In this document: positions 7,809-16,756 of the stretch, one piece after another
How the letters are laid out: each line of letters begins with the position of its first letter
How positions within the stretch are numbered: the stretch's first letter is position 1
From: Draconibacterium orientale
GTDB lineage: Bacteria; Bacteroidota; Bacteroidia; Bacteroidales; UBA12170
Length of the DNA stretch: 32,916 bases
Direction: 5' to 3'
NCBI GenBank assembly: GCA_020718205.1
Contig: DYSN01000035.1
Span: 1 to 32,916 of the forward strand
The notes under the pieces: model-generated
The model's database searches: none
What the model was told of the DNA's origin: nothing
Seen by the model: the letters and a program-made list of their open reading frames with translations, nothing else
Position numbers and translations under genes: made by a program

Positions 7809-8936
7809 TTATTTCCCGAATATTTCTTTTAGTTTGGCTCTCAAATCGTCGCCTCGCAGGTTTTTTGCAAGGATGATGCCTTCGGGGTTCAAAAGTATGT
7901 TTTGGGGTATAGAACGAATGCCATAAAGTTTTCCGGCTTCGTTGTTCCAGCCTTTTAAATCGGAGAGCTGAGCCCAAATAAGTTGGTCATTGTGAATGGC
8001 TTTAATCCAGTCTTCGCGGGTTTCGTCGAACGAGATTCCAATCACATCGAAACCAAGACTGTGGTAGGTATTGTAATTATTCAACACATTAGGGTTTTCG
8101 GCGCGACAGGGGCTACACCAGGCTGCCCAGAAGTCAACAAGTACATATTTGCCCTTGGCCAAAGCTAAAAGATTCTGCATTTGACCTGTGGTGTCGCTCA
8201 TGGCAAAATCGATGGCAGGCATTCCAACAGCAGTCTTTTTAATGATTTCAACACGCTTACCCAGTTCGGCTCCCTGGGCCGAGGCTTTTACTTCGGGGGT
8301 TAATTGGTCAAATAGAATGAGCATATCATCGGTTCCAACCGCTTCTTCCTGATCCAGAAGTATTTGTGCGCAGGCGATATTGTCTTTATGTTTTGAAATA
8401 AAGTCTTTCAAAAAATCTTTTTTTCCTTGCTGCGCCTGCTCATACAACTGATTCATATGCGCTTCGTTTTGCATTTTCTCGTCGTCGGTGAGCATTTTAA
8501 AGGTATTGTGATAATACTCCTGCCAGCTTTTGTCGAATTCGCCCATTTTATCTTCCACGTCTTTATAGGCTTGTTGAATGGGCCCACCAGTGATAACCGC
8601 CATTTTTAGGCTGTCTTTGTGCATAGAAACCCTAACTTCGGCATTTTCGAGAAAGATGGGGATGCCGCCTCTAAAGGCATCGGATACCAGATACACGAGT
8701 TTGGTTTCGCCACCTAAACGCATCATTTGGAATTTTCCTCCGGTTACCACAGCTGAATCGATTGTTTCCCAGCCTTTCTCGCCACGCGATTTAACAAAAA
8801 CGGTGGCATCGGTAACTCCTCTGAGTTCTCCGGTGAGCTGATTGGCCATTTTTGCTGATTGGGAATCATTTTTACACGAAGGTAACAGGCTTGCCATTAA
8901 GACTCCCAGGGTTGCAATAAAAAGAATTTTTTTCAT
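7809..8936 (-). CDS. TlpA/ResA-like thioredoxin-fold lipoprotein with N-terminal DUF4369-type domain
   Basis: A predicted periplasmic thiol:disulfide protein of 375 aa. A lipoprotein signal peptide ends at LLPSC (Cys21). Residues about 30-120 resemble the DUF4369 beta-domain (TGELRG, ATVFVKS) often fused to Bacteroidota thioredoxins. A helical linker (about 125-235) follows, then an AhpC/TSA-type thioredoxin fold with the redox motif WAAWCSPC (Cys274, Cys277) and the cis-proline loop SIPQN. Family members reduce periplasmic disulfides, for example in cytochrome maturation, but no partner is evident here. It starts 14 bases after the mreD stop, the place where many Bacteroidota carry the PBP2 gene, and ends at a strong terminator. 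Confidence 0.85.
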   Translation of the reverse strand: MKKILFIATLGVLMASLLPSCKNDSQSAKMANQLTGELRGVTDATVFVKSRGEKGWETIDSAVVTGGKFQMMRLGGETKLVYLVSDAFRGGIPIFLENAEVRVSMHKDSLKMAVITGGPIQQAYKDVEDKMGEFDKSWQEYYHNTFKMLTDDEKMQNEAHMNQLYEQAQQGKKDFLKDFISKHKDNIACAQILLDQEEAVGTDDMLILFDQLTPEVKASAQGAELGKRVEIIKKTAVGMPAIDFAMSDTTGQMQNLLALAKGKYVLVDFWAAWCSPCRAENPNVLNNYNTYHSLGFDVIGISFDETREDWIKAIHNDQLIWAQLSDLKGWNNEAGKLYGIRSIPQNILLNPEGIILAKNLRGDDLRAKLKEIFGK

Positions 8937-8950
8937 AAAAAGGGTATTTA

Positions 8951-9448
8951 TTATTGTTTCTTGTATATGATGAGCTGAGCAATGATAATGGTGATAAAGG
9001 TGGCGATGCTGCTGATGAGAATGCGTAAAATGGTATCAAAAAAGTTGGTGAACCGCAGTACCTCGAGAAAAAAGAACAGAAAATGATGTATGAGAATGAT
9101 GGCACCCGAATAGTACAAAAACCACTGCAACCCCAATTGACTCATGCTGCTGTTTTGCTTTGCGTCGAAATCGGTGGTTTTAAAGGCGTATAGAACAAAA
9201 GGCTGAATATAACCCATTAACAGACTTGTAGATGCATTTAATCCTGGAGTTTGCGAAAACATATCGAGTATAAAGCCCAGAAGAAAAGTGGATATAATTC
9301 TGGCCCATGCAGGCATTTTTGCAGGCAACAGAATAATATAAAGCACATAAAACAAGGGATTTATGTAGCCTGAAAACTCAATATTATTGAAAATAAAAAT
9401 CTGAGCCACCAGAATTGCCACAAAATTTATGAGGTTCCTAAGTATCAT
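8951..9448 (-). CDS. mreD: Rod-shape determining protein MreD
   Basis: A small polytopic inner-membrane protein (165 aa) of the elongasome, identified by its position after mreB and mreC and by its pattern of about five hydrophobic segments. Conserved-looking features are FNNIEFSGYINPLFYVLY and the GFILDMFSQTPGLNAS loop, which matches the GLxxDxFxxTxGLxA block of Bacteroidota MreD. It overlaps the mreC stop by four bases (ATGA), so translation is coupled. Confidence 0.88.
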   Translation of the reverse strand: MILRNLINFVAILVAQIFIFNNIEFSGYINPLFYVLYIILLPAKMPAWARIISTFLLGFILDMFSQTPGLNASTSLLMGYIQPFVLYAFKTTDFDAKQNSSMSQLGLQWFLYYSGAIILIHHFLFFFLEVLRFTNFFDTILRILISSIATFITIIIAQLIIYKKQ

Positions 9449-10323
9449 TCCTTATCCTCCAAAGTTTTTTCCAGCCGCATTTGTTCGTCGTAGAACAGGT
9501 TTTTAACCAGACTCACATACTGCAAACTACTGAATTCGGCACACAATTTCACGCTGATATAATAGCTGTTTTCGTTGGGAAGTGGATAGAAATCGGCCAC
9601 TGTTCCAATCATAATTCCCTCTGGAAAGATATAGGAGAATCCGCTGGTTATAACCGTATCCCCAACGCTCACAGGAATATACGATTCTATGCTATTCAAT
9701 TGAGCGAATTCCGAATCGGAGCCATCCCACATCAGGTTTCCCATTTCATGGTTGGTTTTTAATTTGGCACTGATTCGCGATTTAATATTTATGATGGGTA
9801 AAACCGTACAGAAGTCCGATGAAACATTGTTAACAATCCCCACCACACCCAACTGACTCACCACGCCCATATTTACCCGAACCCCTTGTTTCAACCCCTT
9901 GTTCAGCATTATATAGTTCTTTTGCCGCGAAATGGAATTGCTGATAACTTTAGCACCAAAATACTCGTAAGCTCTGATGGTAGTATCCACTTTTTCGGGG
10001 GTTAAAAGCAAACTATCGGCAATGCTATCGTAGAGCGGGGGATTCTCGAAATACTTGTCGTGGCGTTCCAGATATCCGGTTCTCAGTTGATTGCGAAGGC
10101 TCAGGTTTTCGGCCACCAGCATTTCGTTGGTCTTTTTAAGGTCTAAATACCCATCGACATTTTGCCAGCTGCTGAAAGCTTTTCCTCCTATCTGATTGCT
10201 AAAATAATTGAACACAGCCGCCTGATGGCCATTGGAAAAGACCATAGAGAGTGCAATAATTTCGAGCACAACAAACATAAAAAAAGCATAACTTCTCCAA
10301 AGAAAAACTAAGAGTTTTCGCAT
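9445..10323 (-). CDS. mreC: Cell shape-determining protein MreC
   Basis: A bitopic membrane protein (292 aa) that links cytoplasmic MreB filaments to periplasmic peptidoglycan synthases. It has a single N-terminal membrane segment (about residues 8-28), a coiled-coil stretch (about 60-85) and a periplasmic double beta-barrel domain with GLKQGVRVNMGVVSQLGVVG and DTVITSGFSYIFPEGIMIG, both typical of MreC. The length is normal. It starts with ATG 14 bases after the mreB stop and overlaps mreD at its end. Confidence 0.93.
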   Translation of the reverse strand: MRKLLVFLWRSYAFFMFVVLEIIALSMVFSNGHQAAVFNYFSNQIGGKAFSSWQNVDGYLDLKKTNEMLVAENLSLRNQLRTGYLERHDKYFENPPLYDSIADSLLLTPEKVDTTIRAYEYFGAKVISNSISRQKNYIMLNKGLKQGVRVNMGVVSQLGVVGIVNNVSSDFCTVLPIINIKSRISAKLKTNHEMGNLMWDGSDSEFAQLNSIESYIPVSVGDTVITSGFSYIFPEGIMIGTVADFYPLPNENSYYISVKLCAEFSSLQYVSLVKNLFYDEQMRLEKTLEDKE

Positions 10324-10337
10324 GTTGTGGCTTCTGA

Positions 10338-11360
10338 TTATTTAATGAGGAAGGTAAATTTATTGAAGTTCTTCAATGCAATACCAGTTCCACGAGCAAC
10401 GGCTCTTAAAGGATCTTCGGCCACATGAATGGGAAGTTTTGTTTTTTGATGAATTCTCACATCCAATCCGCGGAGCATGGATCCTCCGCCGGCCATAAAG
10501 ATACCGGTGCTGAAAATATCGGCAGATAATTCAGGGGGTGTCATTTCCAGGGCGTGAAGAATGGCAGATTCTATTTTAGAGATGGACTTGTCGAGGGCAT
10601 GAGCAATTTCGGCATAGTTAACATAAATCTCTTTTGGAATCCCGGTGAGCATATCGCGGCCGTGAACCGGGTAATCTTCAGGTGGGTTGGCAATTTCGGT
10701 AGAAGCAGCTCCTACATTGATTTTGATGAGTTCGGCTGTGCGTTCTCCAATGGTGATATTGTGTTGCTTGCGCATATAATCTACAATATCCATATTGAAA
10801 TCGTCGCCTGCAACTCTGATACTCTTGTTGTTAACAATACCCCCCAGGGCAATAACAGCAATTTCGCTGGTTCCGCCACCAATGTCAATAATCATGTTTC
10901 CGGTGGGTTCCATCACATCAATTCCAATTCCGATAGCGGCGGCCATGGGCTCGTGAATGAGTTTTACTTCTTTGGCTCCGGCTTGCTCGGCGCTGTCTTT
11001 TACAGCCCGTTCTTCAACAGGGGTAATCCCCGATGGAATACAAATAACCATCTTGAGCGAAGGTTTAAAGAATTTGGAAGGTGCCTTGGTCATTTTTATC
11101 ATTTCGCGAATCATGTATTCAGCCGATTCAAAATCAGCAATTACACCGTCGCGAAGAGGGCGGATGGTTTTTATATTTTCGTGGGTTTTTCCGTGCATCA
11201 TTTGTGCTTTTTTACCCACCGCTATAATATTTCCAGTATTTCGTTCAATGGCCACAATGGATGGCTCATCGACCACAACTTTGTCGTTGTAAATAATAAT
11301 GGTGTTGGCGGTACCTAAGTCAATGGCCAACTCCTGTGTTAAAAATGAGAATATACCCAT
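10338..11360 (-). CDS. mreB: Rod shape-determining protein MreB
   Basis: Bacterial actin homologue (340 aa) that directs lateral wall synthesis. The nucleotide-binding motifs are intact: DLGTANT (phosphate 1, from Asp14), DIGGGTSEIAV (phosphate 2), HEPMAAAIG and AGGGSMLRG (adenosine). The N-terminal FSFLTQELA gives an amphipathic start. The ATG start lies 16 bases after the purH stop. The order purH-mreB-mreC-mreD is a conserved Bacteroidota arrangement. A 254-aa open frame lies antisense to this gene and is treated as a shadow. Confidence 0.97.
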   Translation of the reverse strand: MGIFSFLTQELAIDLGTANTIIIYNDKVVVDEPSIVAIERNTGNIIAVGKKAQMMHGKTHENIKTIRPLRDGVIADFESAEYMIREMIKMTKAPSKFFKPSLKMVICIPSGITPVEERAVKDSAEQAGAKEVKLIHEPMAAAIGIGIDVMEPTGNMIIDIGGGTSEIAVIALGGIVNNKSIRVAGDDFNMDIVDYMRKQHNITIGERTAELIKINVGAASTEIANPPEDYPVHGRDMLTGIPKEIYVNYAEIAHALDKSISKIESAILHALEMTPPELSADIFSTGIFMAGGGSMLRGLDVRIHQKTKLPIHVAEDPLRAVARGTGIALKNFNKFTFLIK

Positions 11361-11376
11361 TATTTTTATCCTTTAT

Positions 11377-12894
11377 TTAATGTTTAAAATGTCTGTTTCC
11401 TGTAAACAACATGCTCATATTGTTATTGTTACAATAATCTATGCTGTCCTGATCCTTTAATGATCCACCCGGTTGAATCACCGAAATAATTCCTGCCTGA
11501 TGGGCAATTTCCACAGAGTCGGCAAAGGGGAAAAAAGCATCCGAAGCCATAACTGCACCTATCAGATTCAGGTTGAAAGATTTTGCTTTCAAAATGGCCT
11601 GTCTCAATGCATCTACTCTGCTGGTTTGTCCTGTTCCGCTTCCAATCAGCTGCTTGTTATTGACTAAAACAATGGCATTGGACTTGGTATGCTTTACAAT
11701 GAGATTGGCAAATAACAAATCTTCCATTTCTCTAGCGGAGGGTGCCTTACTTGTAATCACCTGAGTATCACCCTCTGTTTCGCTAAGCAAATCCTGACCC
11801 TGAACCAAAGTTCCGTTCAAAACCGATTTAAAAGTTTCTTTGGGGAAATCGTATGAACCAGCCTGTAAAATTATTCTATTTTTTTTGCTTTTAAGCAATT
11901 CGAGCGCATTTTTTTCATAGGCTGGCGCAATAATGATTTCGAAAAACAACTTGTTTACTTCGGCGGCTGTTTTTTCGTCCACTTCGCGGTTACATGCCAG
12001 CACGCCACCAAAAGCCGAAATTGGATCGCCGGCTAAGGCTTTGAGCCAGGTTTCGGTTAAATTTAAATCCGAGGCCAGACCACAGGCATTGGTATGTTTT
12101 AAAATGGCGAAGGTTGGCTCGTTGAATTCGGTAATAAGTTTTATGGCAGCGTCTAAATCCACCAGATTGTTGTAGGAGATGGCTTTTCCGTGCAGCTGGG
12201 TAAATACTTTTTCCATATCGCCAAAGAAAACTCCTTTTTGATGTGGATTTTCTCCATAGCGCATTTCTTTGCCCTGTTGATGTGATATTTTAAAGGCGGG
12301 AATATTTTCTGTTTGGTTAAAGTAGTTAAAAATAGCGGTGTCGTAGTGCGATGAGGTGTTAAATGCCTCCGCAGCAAACTGTTTTCTGTGGGCTATTGTG
12401 GTAAATCCGTTTTGGGTTTTAAGTAGTTCGAGAAGAGCGGCATATTGAGATTGCGAGGGAATAATGACCACATCTTTAAAATTTTTGGCAGCTGCACGAA
12501 TGAGACTAATACCGCCAATATCAATCTTTTCTATAATCTGGGTTTCATTGGTAGTTTGGGCTACGGTTTTTTCGAAGGGATAAAGATCCACTATCACCAA
12601 ATCGATGGGGGGGATATGGTATTGTTCCAGCTCTTTGATGTCGTCGGCTTTGTCGCGGCGATGCAGAATACCGCCGAAAATATCGGGGTGGAGAGTTTTT
12701 ACCCGGCCACCAAATATTCCGGGATAATTGGTTATGGATTCCACTGTTTTTGCTTCATATCCTAAGCCGGTAATAAATTCGTGCGTTCCACCGGTGGAGA
12801 TTATTCCAATATTTAAGCGGTGCAATTCCGCAAGTATTTCTTCCAAACCATCTTTGTGAAATACTGAAATGAGGGCATTTGTAATCTTTCTCAA
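11377..12894 (-). CDS. purH: Bifunctional AICAR transformylase / IMP cyclohydrolase
   Basis: Catalyses the last two steps of IMP synthesis: formylation of AICAR with 10-formyl-THF, then ring closure. The N-terminal MGS-like cyclohydrolase domain (about residues 1-190) begins KITNALISVFHKDGLEEIL and has the STGGT phosphate-binding loop. The transformylase domain carries the catalytic Lys-His in ILKHTNACGLA and ends normally (505 aa). The start codon is TTG. The conserved strand begins three codons later, an in-frame stop lies upstream with no ATG between, and the next ATG is far inside. It leads the purH-mreBCD-TlpA transcript. I see no clear promoter in 12895-13066. Confidence 0.95.
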   Translation of the reverse strand: MRKITNALISVFHKDGLEEILAELHRLNIGIISTGGTHEFITGLGYEAKTVESITNYPGIFGGRVKTLHPDIFGGILHRRDKADDIKELEQYHIPPIDLVIVDLYPFEKTVAQTTNETQIIEKIDIGGISLIRAAAKNFKDVVIIPSQSQYAALLELLKTQNGFTTIAHRKQFAAEAFNTSSHYDTAIFNYFNQTENIPAFKISHQQGKEMRYGENPHQKGVFFGDMEKVFTQLHGKAISYNNLVDLDAAIKLITEFNEPTFAILKHTNACGLASDLNLTETWLKALAGDPISAFGGVLACNREVDEKTAAEVNKLFFEIIIAPAYEKNALELLKSKKNRIILQAGSYDFPKETFKSVLNGTLVQGQDLLSETEGDTQVITSKAPSAREMEDLLFANLIVKHTKSNAIVLVNNKQLIGSGTGQTSRVDALRQAILKAKSFNLNLIGAVMASDAFFPFADSVEIAHQAGIISVIQPGGSLKDQDSIDYCNNNNMSMLFTGNRHFKH

Positions 12895-13066
12895 CTTTGT
12901 GATATTATTTAGATTGGGTTATTGTATCGGGTTGCAAAGGTCTTAAAAAACAATGAGTTGGCAATGGAAAAATCTGGGGGAGATTTAAGTCGTATGCTTT
13001 TGATTTTCAAAGAAATAAAAATCCGCCAAAATGTTAGCCGCAGAGAAGTGACTTTGGGGTTGTAAA

Positions 13067-13100
13067 AAACCCATCAGACTTTCTAAAAGCTGATGGGTTT
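13067..13100 (-). terminator. Intrinsic terminator after fba
   Basis: AAACCCATCAG (13067-13077) pairs perfectly with CTGATGGGTTT (13090-13100) around a 12-base loop. On the minus strand the stem is followed by Ts. It lies 20 bases past the fba stop and isolates fba from purH. Confidence 0.85.
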
Positions 13101-13119
13101 ATTTACGATTTCTCAACGA

Positions 13120-14199
13120 TCAGTTTCTGTTGAGTGCATTTAAATCATCGAATGCCTGGAGAAGTCTCTTCACCAAAGTATCTTCACCTGCTCTTAATAA
13201 TTTACGGGGATCATAGTATTTTTTGTTTGGAACATCTTCGCCTTCGGGATTGCCAATCTGACCTTGAAGGTAGTCGTGATATTTGGCTTCATAACCACGA
13301 ATTCCATCCCAATAGGCCCACTGGGTATCGGTATCGATATTCATTTTAATGACACCATATCCAATGGCTTCTCTTATTTCTTCCTGACTGCTGCCGCTGC
13401 CACCATGAAACACAAAGTTCACAGGTTTTTTGCCGGTTTTATATTTTTCCTCAATATATTTTTGCGAATTGTCAAGGATTTTTGGAGTCAGTTTTACATT
13501 ACCTGGTTTGTAAACGCCATGCACGTTGCCGAAAGAAGCTGCAATAGTGAAATTGGGGCTGATTTTCATGAGCTCTTCGTAAGCATAGGCAACTTCTTCG
13601 GGTTGGGTATACAGTCTGGAGCTTTCTATACCGGTGTTGTCCACGCCATCTTCTTCGCCACCGGTTATGCCCAGCTCAATCTCTAAGGTCATGCCAATTT
13701 TCGACATTCTTTCCAGATATTCTTTGCTTATTTCGATGTTTTCCTTGAGGCTTTCTTCCGATAAATCGAGCATATGAGAACTGAACAACGGTTTGCCGTT
13801 CATCTCGTAAAACTCTTCGCCGGCTTCTAATAGACCATCAATCCAGGGGAGAAGTTTTTTTGCGGCATGGTCGGTATGAAGAATTACCGGAACCCCATAA
13901 TGTTCGGCCATTTCGTGAATATGATATGCAGCAGCTACTCCACCCGAAATAGCAGCTTGTTCGTTCTCATTCGAAAGTGATTTTCCAGCATAAAAGTAGG
14001 CTCCACCATTGCTTAACTGAATGATTACAGGAGAGTTGGCTTTTTTAGCGGCCTCCATAACTGCATTAATAGAGTTTGTGCCAACCACATTGACTGCCGG
14101 AATGGCAAACTCATTTTTTTTAGCAATTTCAAATACTTTTTTTACATCATCGCCAAAGATAACTCCCGGCTCCATATGCTCTAATAACTGGTCTGACAT
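13120..14199 (-). CDS. fbaA: Class II fructose-bisphosphate aldolase
   Basis: A zinc-dependent aldolase of glycolysis and gluconeogenesis that interconverts fructose 1,6-bisphosphate with DHAP and glyceraldehyde 3-phosphate. Length (359 aa) and motifs match the type A enzymes like E. coli FbaA. The general base and zinc ligand are in ILHTDHA (Asp110, His111). Further zinc histidines lie in FGNVHGVYKPGNV and VFHGGSGSS, and the phosphate loop is KMNIDTDTQWA. It is monocistronic: a strong terminator lies downstream and a divergent promoter region upstream. The ATG start (MSDQLLEHM) fits the family. Confidence 0.96.
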   Translation of the reverse strand: MSDQLLEHMEPGVIFGDDVKKVFEIAKKNEFAIPAVNVVGTNSINAVMEAAKKANSPVIIQLSNGGAYFYAGKSLSNENEQAAISGGVAAAYHIHEMAEHYGVPVILHTDHAAKKLLPWIDGLLEAGEEFYEMNGKPLFSSHMLDLSEESLKENIEISKEYLERMSKIGMTLEIELGITGGEEDGVDNTGIESSRLYTQPEEVAYAYEELMKISPNFTIAASFGNVHGVYKPGNVKLTPKILDNSQKYIEEKYKTGKKPVNFVFHGGSGSSQEEIREAIGYGVIKMNIDTDTQWAYWDGIRGYEAKYHDYLQGQIGNPEGEDVPNKKYYDPRKLLRAGEDTLVKRLLQAFDDLNALNRN

Positions 14200-14253
14200 A
14201 ATTCCTGATTTTAATGAATGAATGTTTTTTTTTAATTAAATAATTTTAGATGC

Positions 14254-14269
14254 CAAAGATACAAATATA
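14254..14269 (-). promoter_or_regulatory. Candidate fba -7 elements, two overlapping TAnnTTTG boxes
   Basis: On the minus strand TATATTTG (14269-14262) is followed directly by TATCTTTG (14261-14254), each fitting TAnnTTTG. They lie 55-63 bases before the fba ATG. No TTG -33 element is clear at the usual spacing. Confidence 0.45.
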
Positions 14270-14273
14270 GCCA

Positions 14274-14303
14274 TTGCATGAAATTTAATTATGAGTATCT
14301 TTG
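14274..14303 (+). promoter_or_regulatory. Promoter of the TPR sensor-kinase gene
   Basis: TTG at 14274-14276 and TATCTTTG at 14296-14303 are separated by 19 bases, matching the Bacteroidota -33/-7 pattern. It is back to back with the fba boxes, so one short region serves both divergent genes. The leader to the ATG at 14388 would be about 78 bases. Confidence 0.55.
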
Positions 14304-14387
14304 ATAATATTTTTCCCGGATGCTCAATGAGTTCATATTTTATTTTGGGGGAAACAATTACTATTTATTTTTGTGGTTGCTTTTTCA

Positions 14388-16424
14388 ATGAGGGATATTA
14401 GAAATACCATTTTTGCGAAAATACTTATGCTTTTTGGGTTGACTTTTTGGGTCAATTCGAGCATGGTATATTCACAATCGATCGATATTCATTCCTATGA
14501 AATTAACCTGGAACAGGAGAAGAAGTTTGAATATGCCGATAGTTTAGGCCGATTCGATTATAATTTAAATCTTGAATATTGCTTGTATGAACTGGATGGA
14601 ATGCAGTATTATAACAAGCCTGGAATATACAGCGCCTGGGTATCATGGGCCATAGTAGCATCGTTTCAGATCGGCAATATTAAAATGGCCGATAGTTTAT
14701 ATCAAATTCTGGTAAACCTGCCCGACGATAATTTGCATCCGTTTCTGAGAGCCGAAATTCTGCACAATAAGTCGAAAGCTTACAAACTTTACGATAAAAA
14801 CAGCGAGGCAATTTCGGCTGCCCGCGATGCTCTTCTCATTTATGAGCAAAATGTAAACATTGAAGGTCAGATAAAGTTGAACAATTTCCTGGCATATCTC
14901 CTTTATCATATGGGAAATTGTAATATGGCAAATCAGTATTTTGATCAGGCATATCAATTATTTCCCAAAACCATTGATCCAGAATTGCAACTTTCGAATT
15001 TGGTAAACGGGGTGCGAATTTGTATCTGTATTAAGGATATTGACAAAGCCACCCGCATCCTTTCCGAAGCCACTCCGCTGGCCGAGAAACTTAACGACCC
15101 ATTTTGGTGGAGCCGATATTACTATGCTCAGGCCCGGTTTTATTACGACCAGAGGAACTATAGAAAATCGCTCGTATATTTCGATAAATCAATTGATTCT
15201 GCCATAGAATCTCACGATTTGGTTTTTATTGCCATTGCACAAACATTCAAAGCTACTGTTTTTGAAAAACTGGGAGATCATCACAAAGCCCTGGAAATCA
15301 ATAGAGAAGCACTAAAAATTCGGACAGAGACAGGCCTGAAATTTCTTATGGCCACATCCTATTATAATATGGCCACCAGTTTTATTCACCTCGGAGAAAA
15401 CGACAGCGCAGAGTACTATATAAAGAAAGGCGAAGAGCTCTATGGCCGTTTTAACGTGAAGCCGGATTTGGTGAGAGGACAGGAGCTGAGAATGAGGGTA
15501 TTTCTGAGCAAAAACGATTATAAAAATGCCTTTAAAGCACTGGAAAAGAAGGTAAAATATAACGATAGCATTTTCATAGAAAGCAATAAGGAAAAACTCG
15601 ATGAATTGGAATCGACCATCGAAAGGAGCAAATTTGAGCAAAAGAAAAATGAGATTGAAGCCGAAATACGTTTGCAGGAAACCCAGAAAGAGAGTAATCT
15701 GGTGATTATTAACCTGATTTTTTCGTTTATAGGTATTTTGCTCATATTTCTTGCTTTGCTCTATCTCTACATTAAGAGTCGAAACAGAAGAAATCTCATT
15801 AGAATTACCCAAAAACTGGTTTATATTCAGCTAAACTCGCATTTTATCTTCAACGCACTAACGGCCATGCAAAATCTGATTTATAAAAACCAGACAGAGT
15901 CGGCCATACATTACCTCACTATCTTTTCTGAATTGCTCAACAGGGTGGTGCCGGTGACTCAGAAAAAATATGTAAGTCTGCAGGAAGAAATAAATTTCGT
16001 GATAGAATTTCTTCAACTTCAGCAACTTAGATTCGGCGACGCGCTAAAATACCAGATTCACATTGCCCCCGATATTATTCCCCAAAAAGTGATGTTGCCA
16101 CCCATGTTGAGTTATCCATTTCTGGAATATGCAGCGGAAGAATGTGTGCAGCGAAGCGAAGAAGAATCATTGATAGAAGTGCATGTTTTCCGCGAAGGCA
16201 ATACCATTTTCTACCGACTCGATGATGTAGGTCTGGGATTTTCGGAGTTGTCGGCCTGTTTTATCAAACGATACGGGCATCAGCATCTTTCCTGCGATGA
16301 TTTAATTAAACAAAGAATTTCACTTTATAACAGCTGGTTTAAAAAGAGAATTACCTTTGCAAAAGTTCAGGTCATCAGAGAGACCAAAGTCATAGATGCT
16401 TTGCAATTTAGTATAGAAATATAA
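14388..16424 (+). CDS. TPR-containing LytS-type sensor kinase with degenerate ATPase motifs
   Basis: A 678-aa protein with a signal-like N-terminus, about 400 periplasmic residues of TPR-like helical repeats (for example HHKALEINREALKIRTETG), a coiled coil, one membrane segment (about 438-463) and a C-terminal His_kinase/HATPase region. The phospho-acceptor block is intact (QLNSHFIFNAL, His485). The N-box is not: where the family has an E-N-A-x-K-H-G-like stretch, this has FLEYAAEECV, with Tyr581 in place of the metal-binding Asn. The G1 box reads DDVGLGF, keeping Asp and Gly. Catalysis may be impaired. I use the ATG at 14388; a GTG at 14373 is possible. Six bases separate it from the MTH1187-family gene. 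Its LytTR partner is not adjacent; a LytTR regulator lies at 28450. Confidence 0.8.
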   Translation: MRDIRNTIFAKILMLFGLTFWVNSSMVYSQSIDIHSYEINLEQEKKFEYADSLGRFDYNLNLEYCLYELDGMQYYNKPGIYSAWVSWAIVASFQIGNIKMADSLYQILVNLPDDNLHPFLRAEILHNKSKAYKLYDKNSEAISAARDALLIYEQNVNIEGQIKLNNFLAYLLYHMGNCNMANQYFDQAYQLFPKTIDPELQLSNLVNGVRICICIKDIDKATRILSEATPLAEKLNDPFWWSRYYYAQARFYYDQRNYRKSLVYFDKSIDSAIESHDLVFIAIAQTFKATVFEKLGDHHKALEINREALKIRTETGLKFLMATSYYNMATSFIHLGENDSAEYYIKKGEELYGRFNVKPDLVRGQELRMRVFLSKNDYKNAFKALEKKVKYNDSIFIESNKEKLDELESTIERSKFEQKKNEIEAEIRLQETQKESNLVIINLIFSFIGILLIFLALLYLYIKSRNRRNLIRITQKLVYIQLNSHFIFNALTAMQNLIYKNQTESAIHYLTIFSELLNRVVPVTQKKYVSLQEEINFVIEFLQLQQLRFGDALKYQIHIAPDIIPQKVMLPPMLSYPFLEYAAEECVQRSEEESLIEVHVFREGNTIFYRLDDVGLGFSELSACFIKRYGHQHLSCDDLIKQRISLYNSWFKKRITFAKVQVIRETKVIDALQFSIEI

Positions 16425-16430
16425 TTTTAG

Positions 16431-16739
16431 ATGTCAGTATTAGTGAATTTTGCTATGTTCCCCACCGATAGCGGGATCAGCGTAAGTAGTTATGTGAGCA
16501 AGGTAGTTCAGATGGTTCGAGATTCGGGATTGCCCTATAAACTCAACCCCATGGGAACCACCTACGAAACAGAAACCATGGCCGAGGCCCTGGAAATTCT
16601 TCAAAAGGCCTATGAAATACTGAAAGACCACAACCGGATTTATTCGGTAGTTAATTTTGATATTCAAAAAGACAAATCGAACAGAATCAGCTCTAAAATA
16701 GAAAGTATCGAATCGAAAATTGGTAAAATAAATACCTAA
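16431..16739 (+). CDS. MTH1187/YkoF-like family protein (putative thiamine-binding)
   Basis: A 102-aa alpha-beta protein with the typical start VLVNFAMFPTD and the block YKLNPMGTTYETETMAEALE, diagnostic of the MTH1187 (PF01910) family. Relatives form small-molecule-binding oligomers, and some are reported to bind thiamine or its precursors. No thiamine genes or TPP riboswitch are seen nearby, so the ligand here is unproven. The gene lies 6 bases after the TPR kinase and 17 before era. It is probably in one transcript with both. Confidence 0.82.
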   Translation: MSVLVNFAMFPTDSGISVSSYVSKVVQMVRDSGLPYKLNPMGTTYETETMAEALEILQKAYEILKDHNRIYSVVNFDIQKDKSNRISSKIESIESKIGKINT

Positions 16740-16756
16740 AAATCCGAAAGTACAAT

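Noticed and set aside
10554-11318. 254-codon open frame antisense to mreB
   Set aside because: It is fully opposite a highly conserved gene, and its His/Asn/Phe-rich product follows from mreB codon use. No family is recognised.
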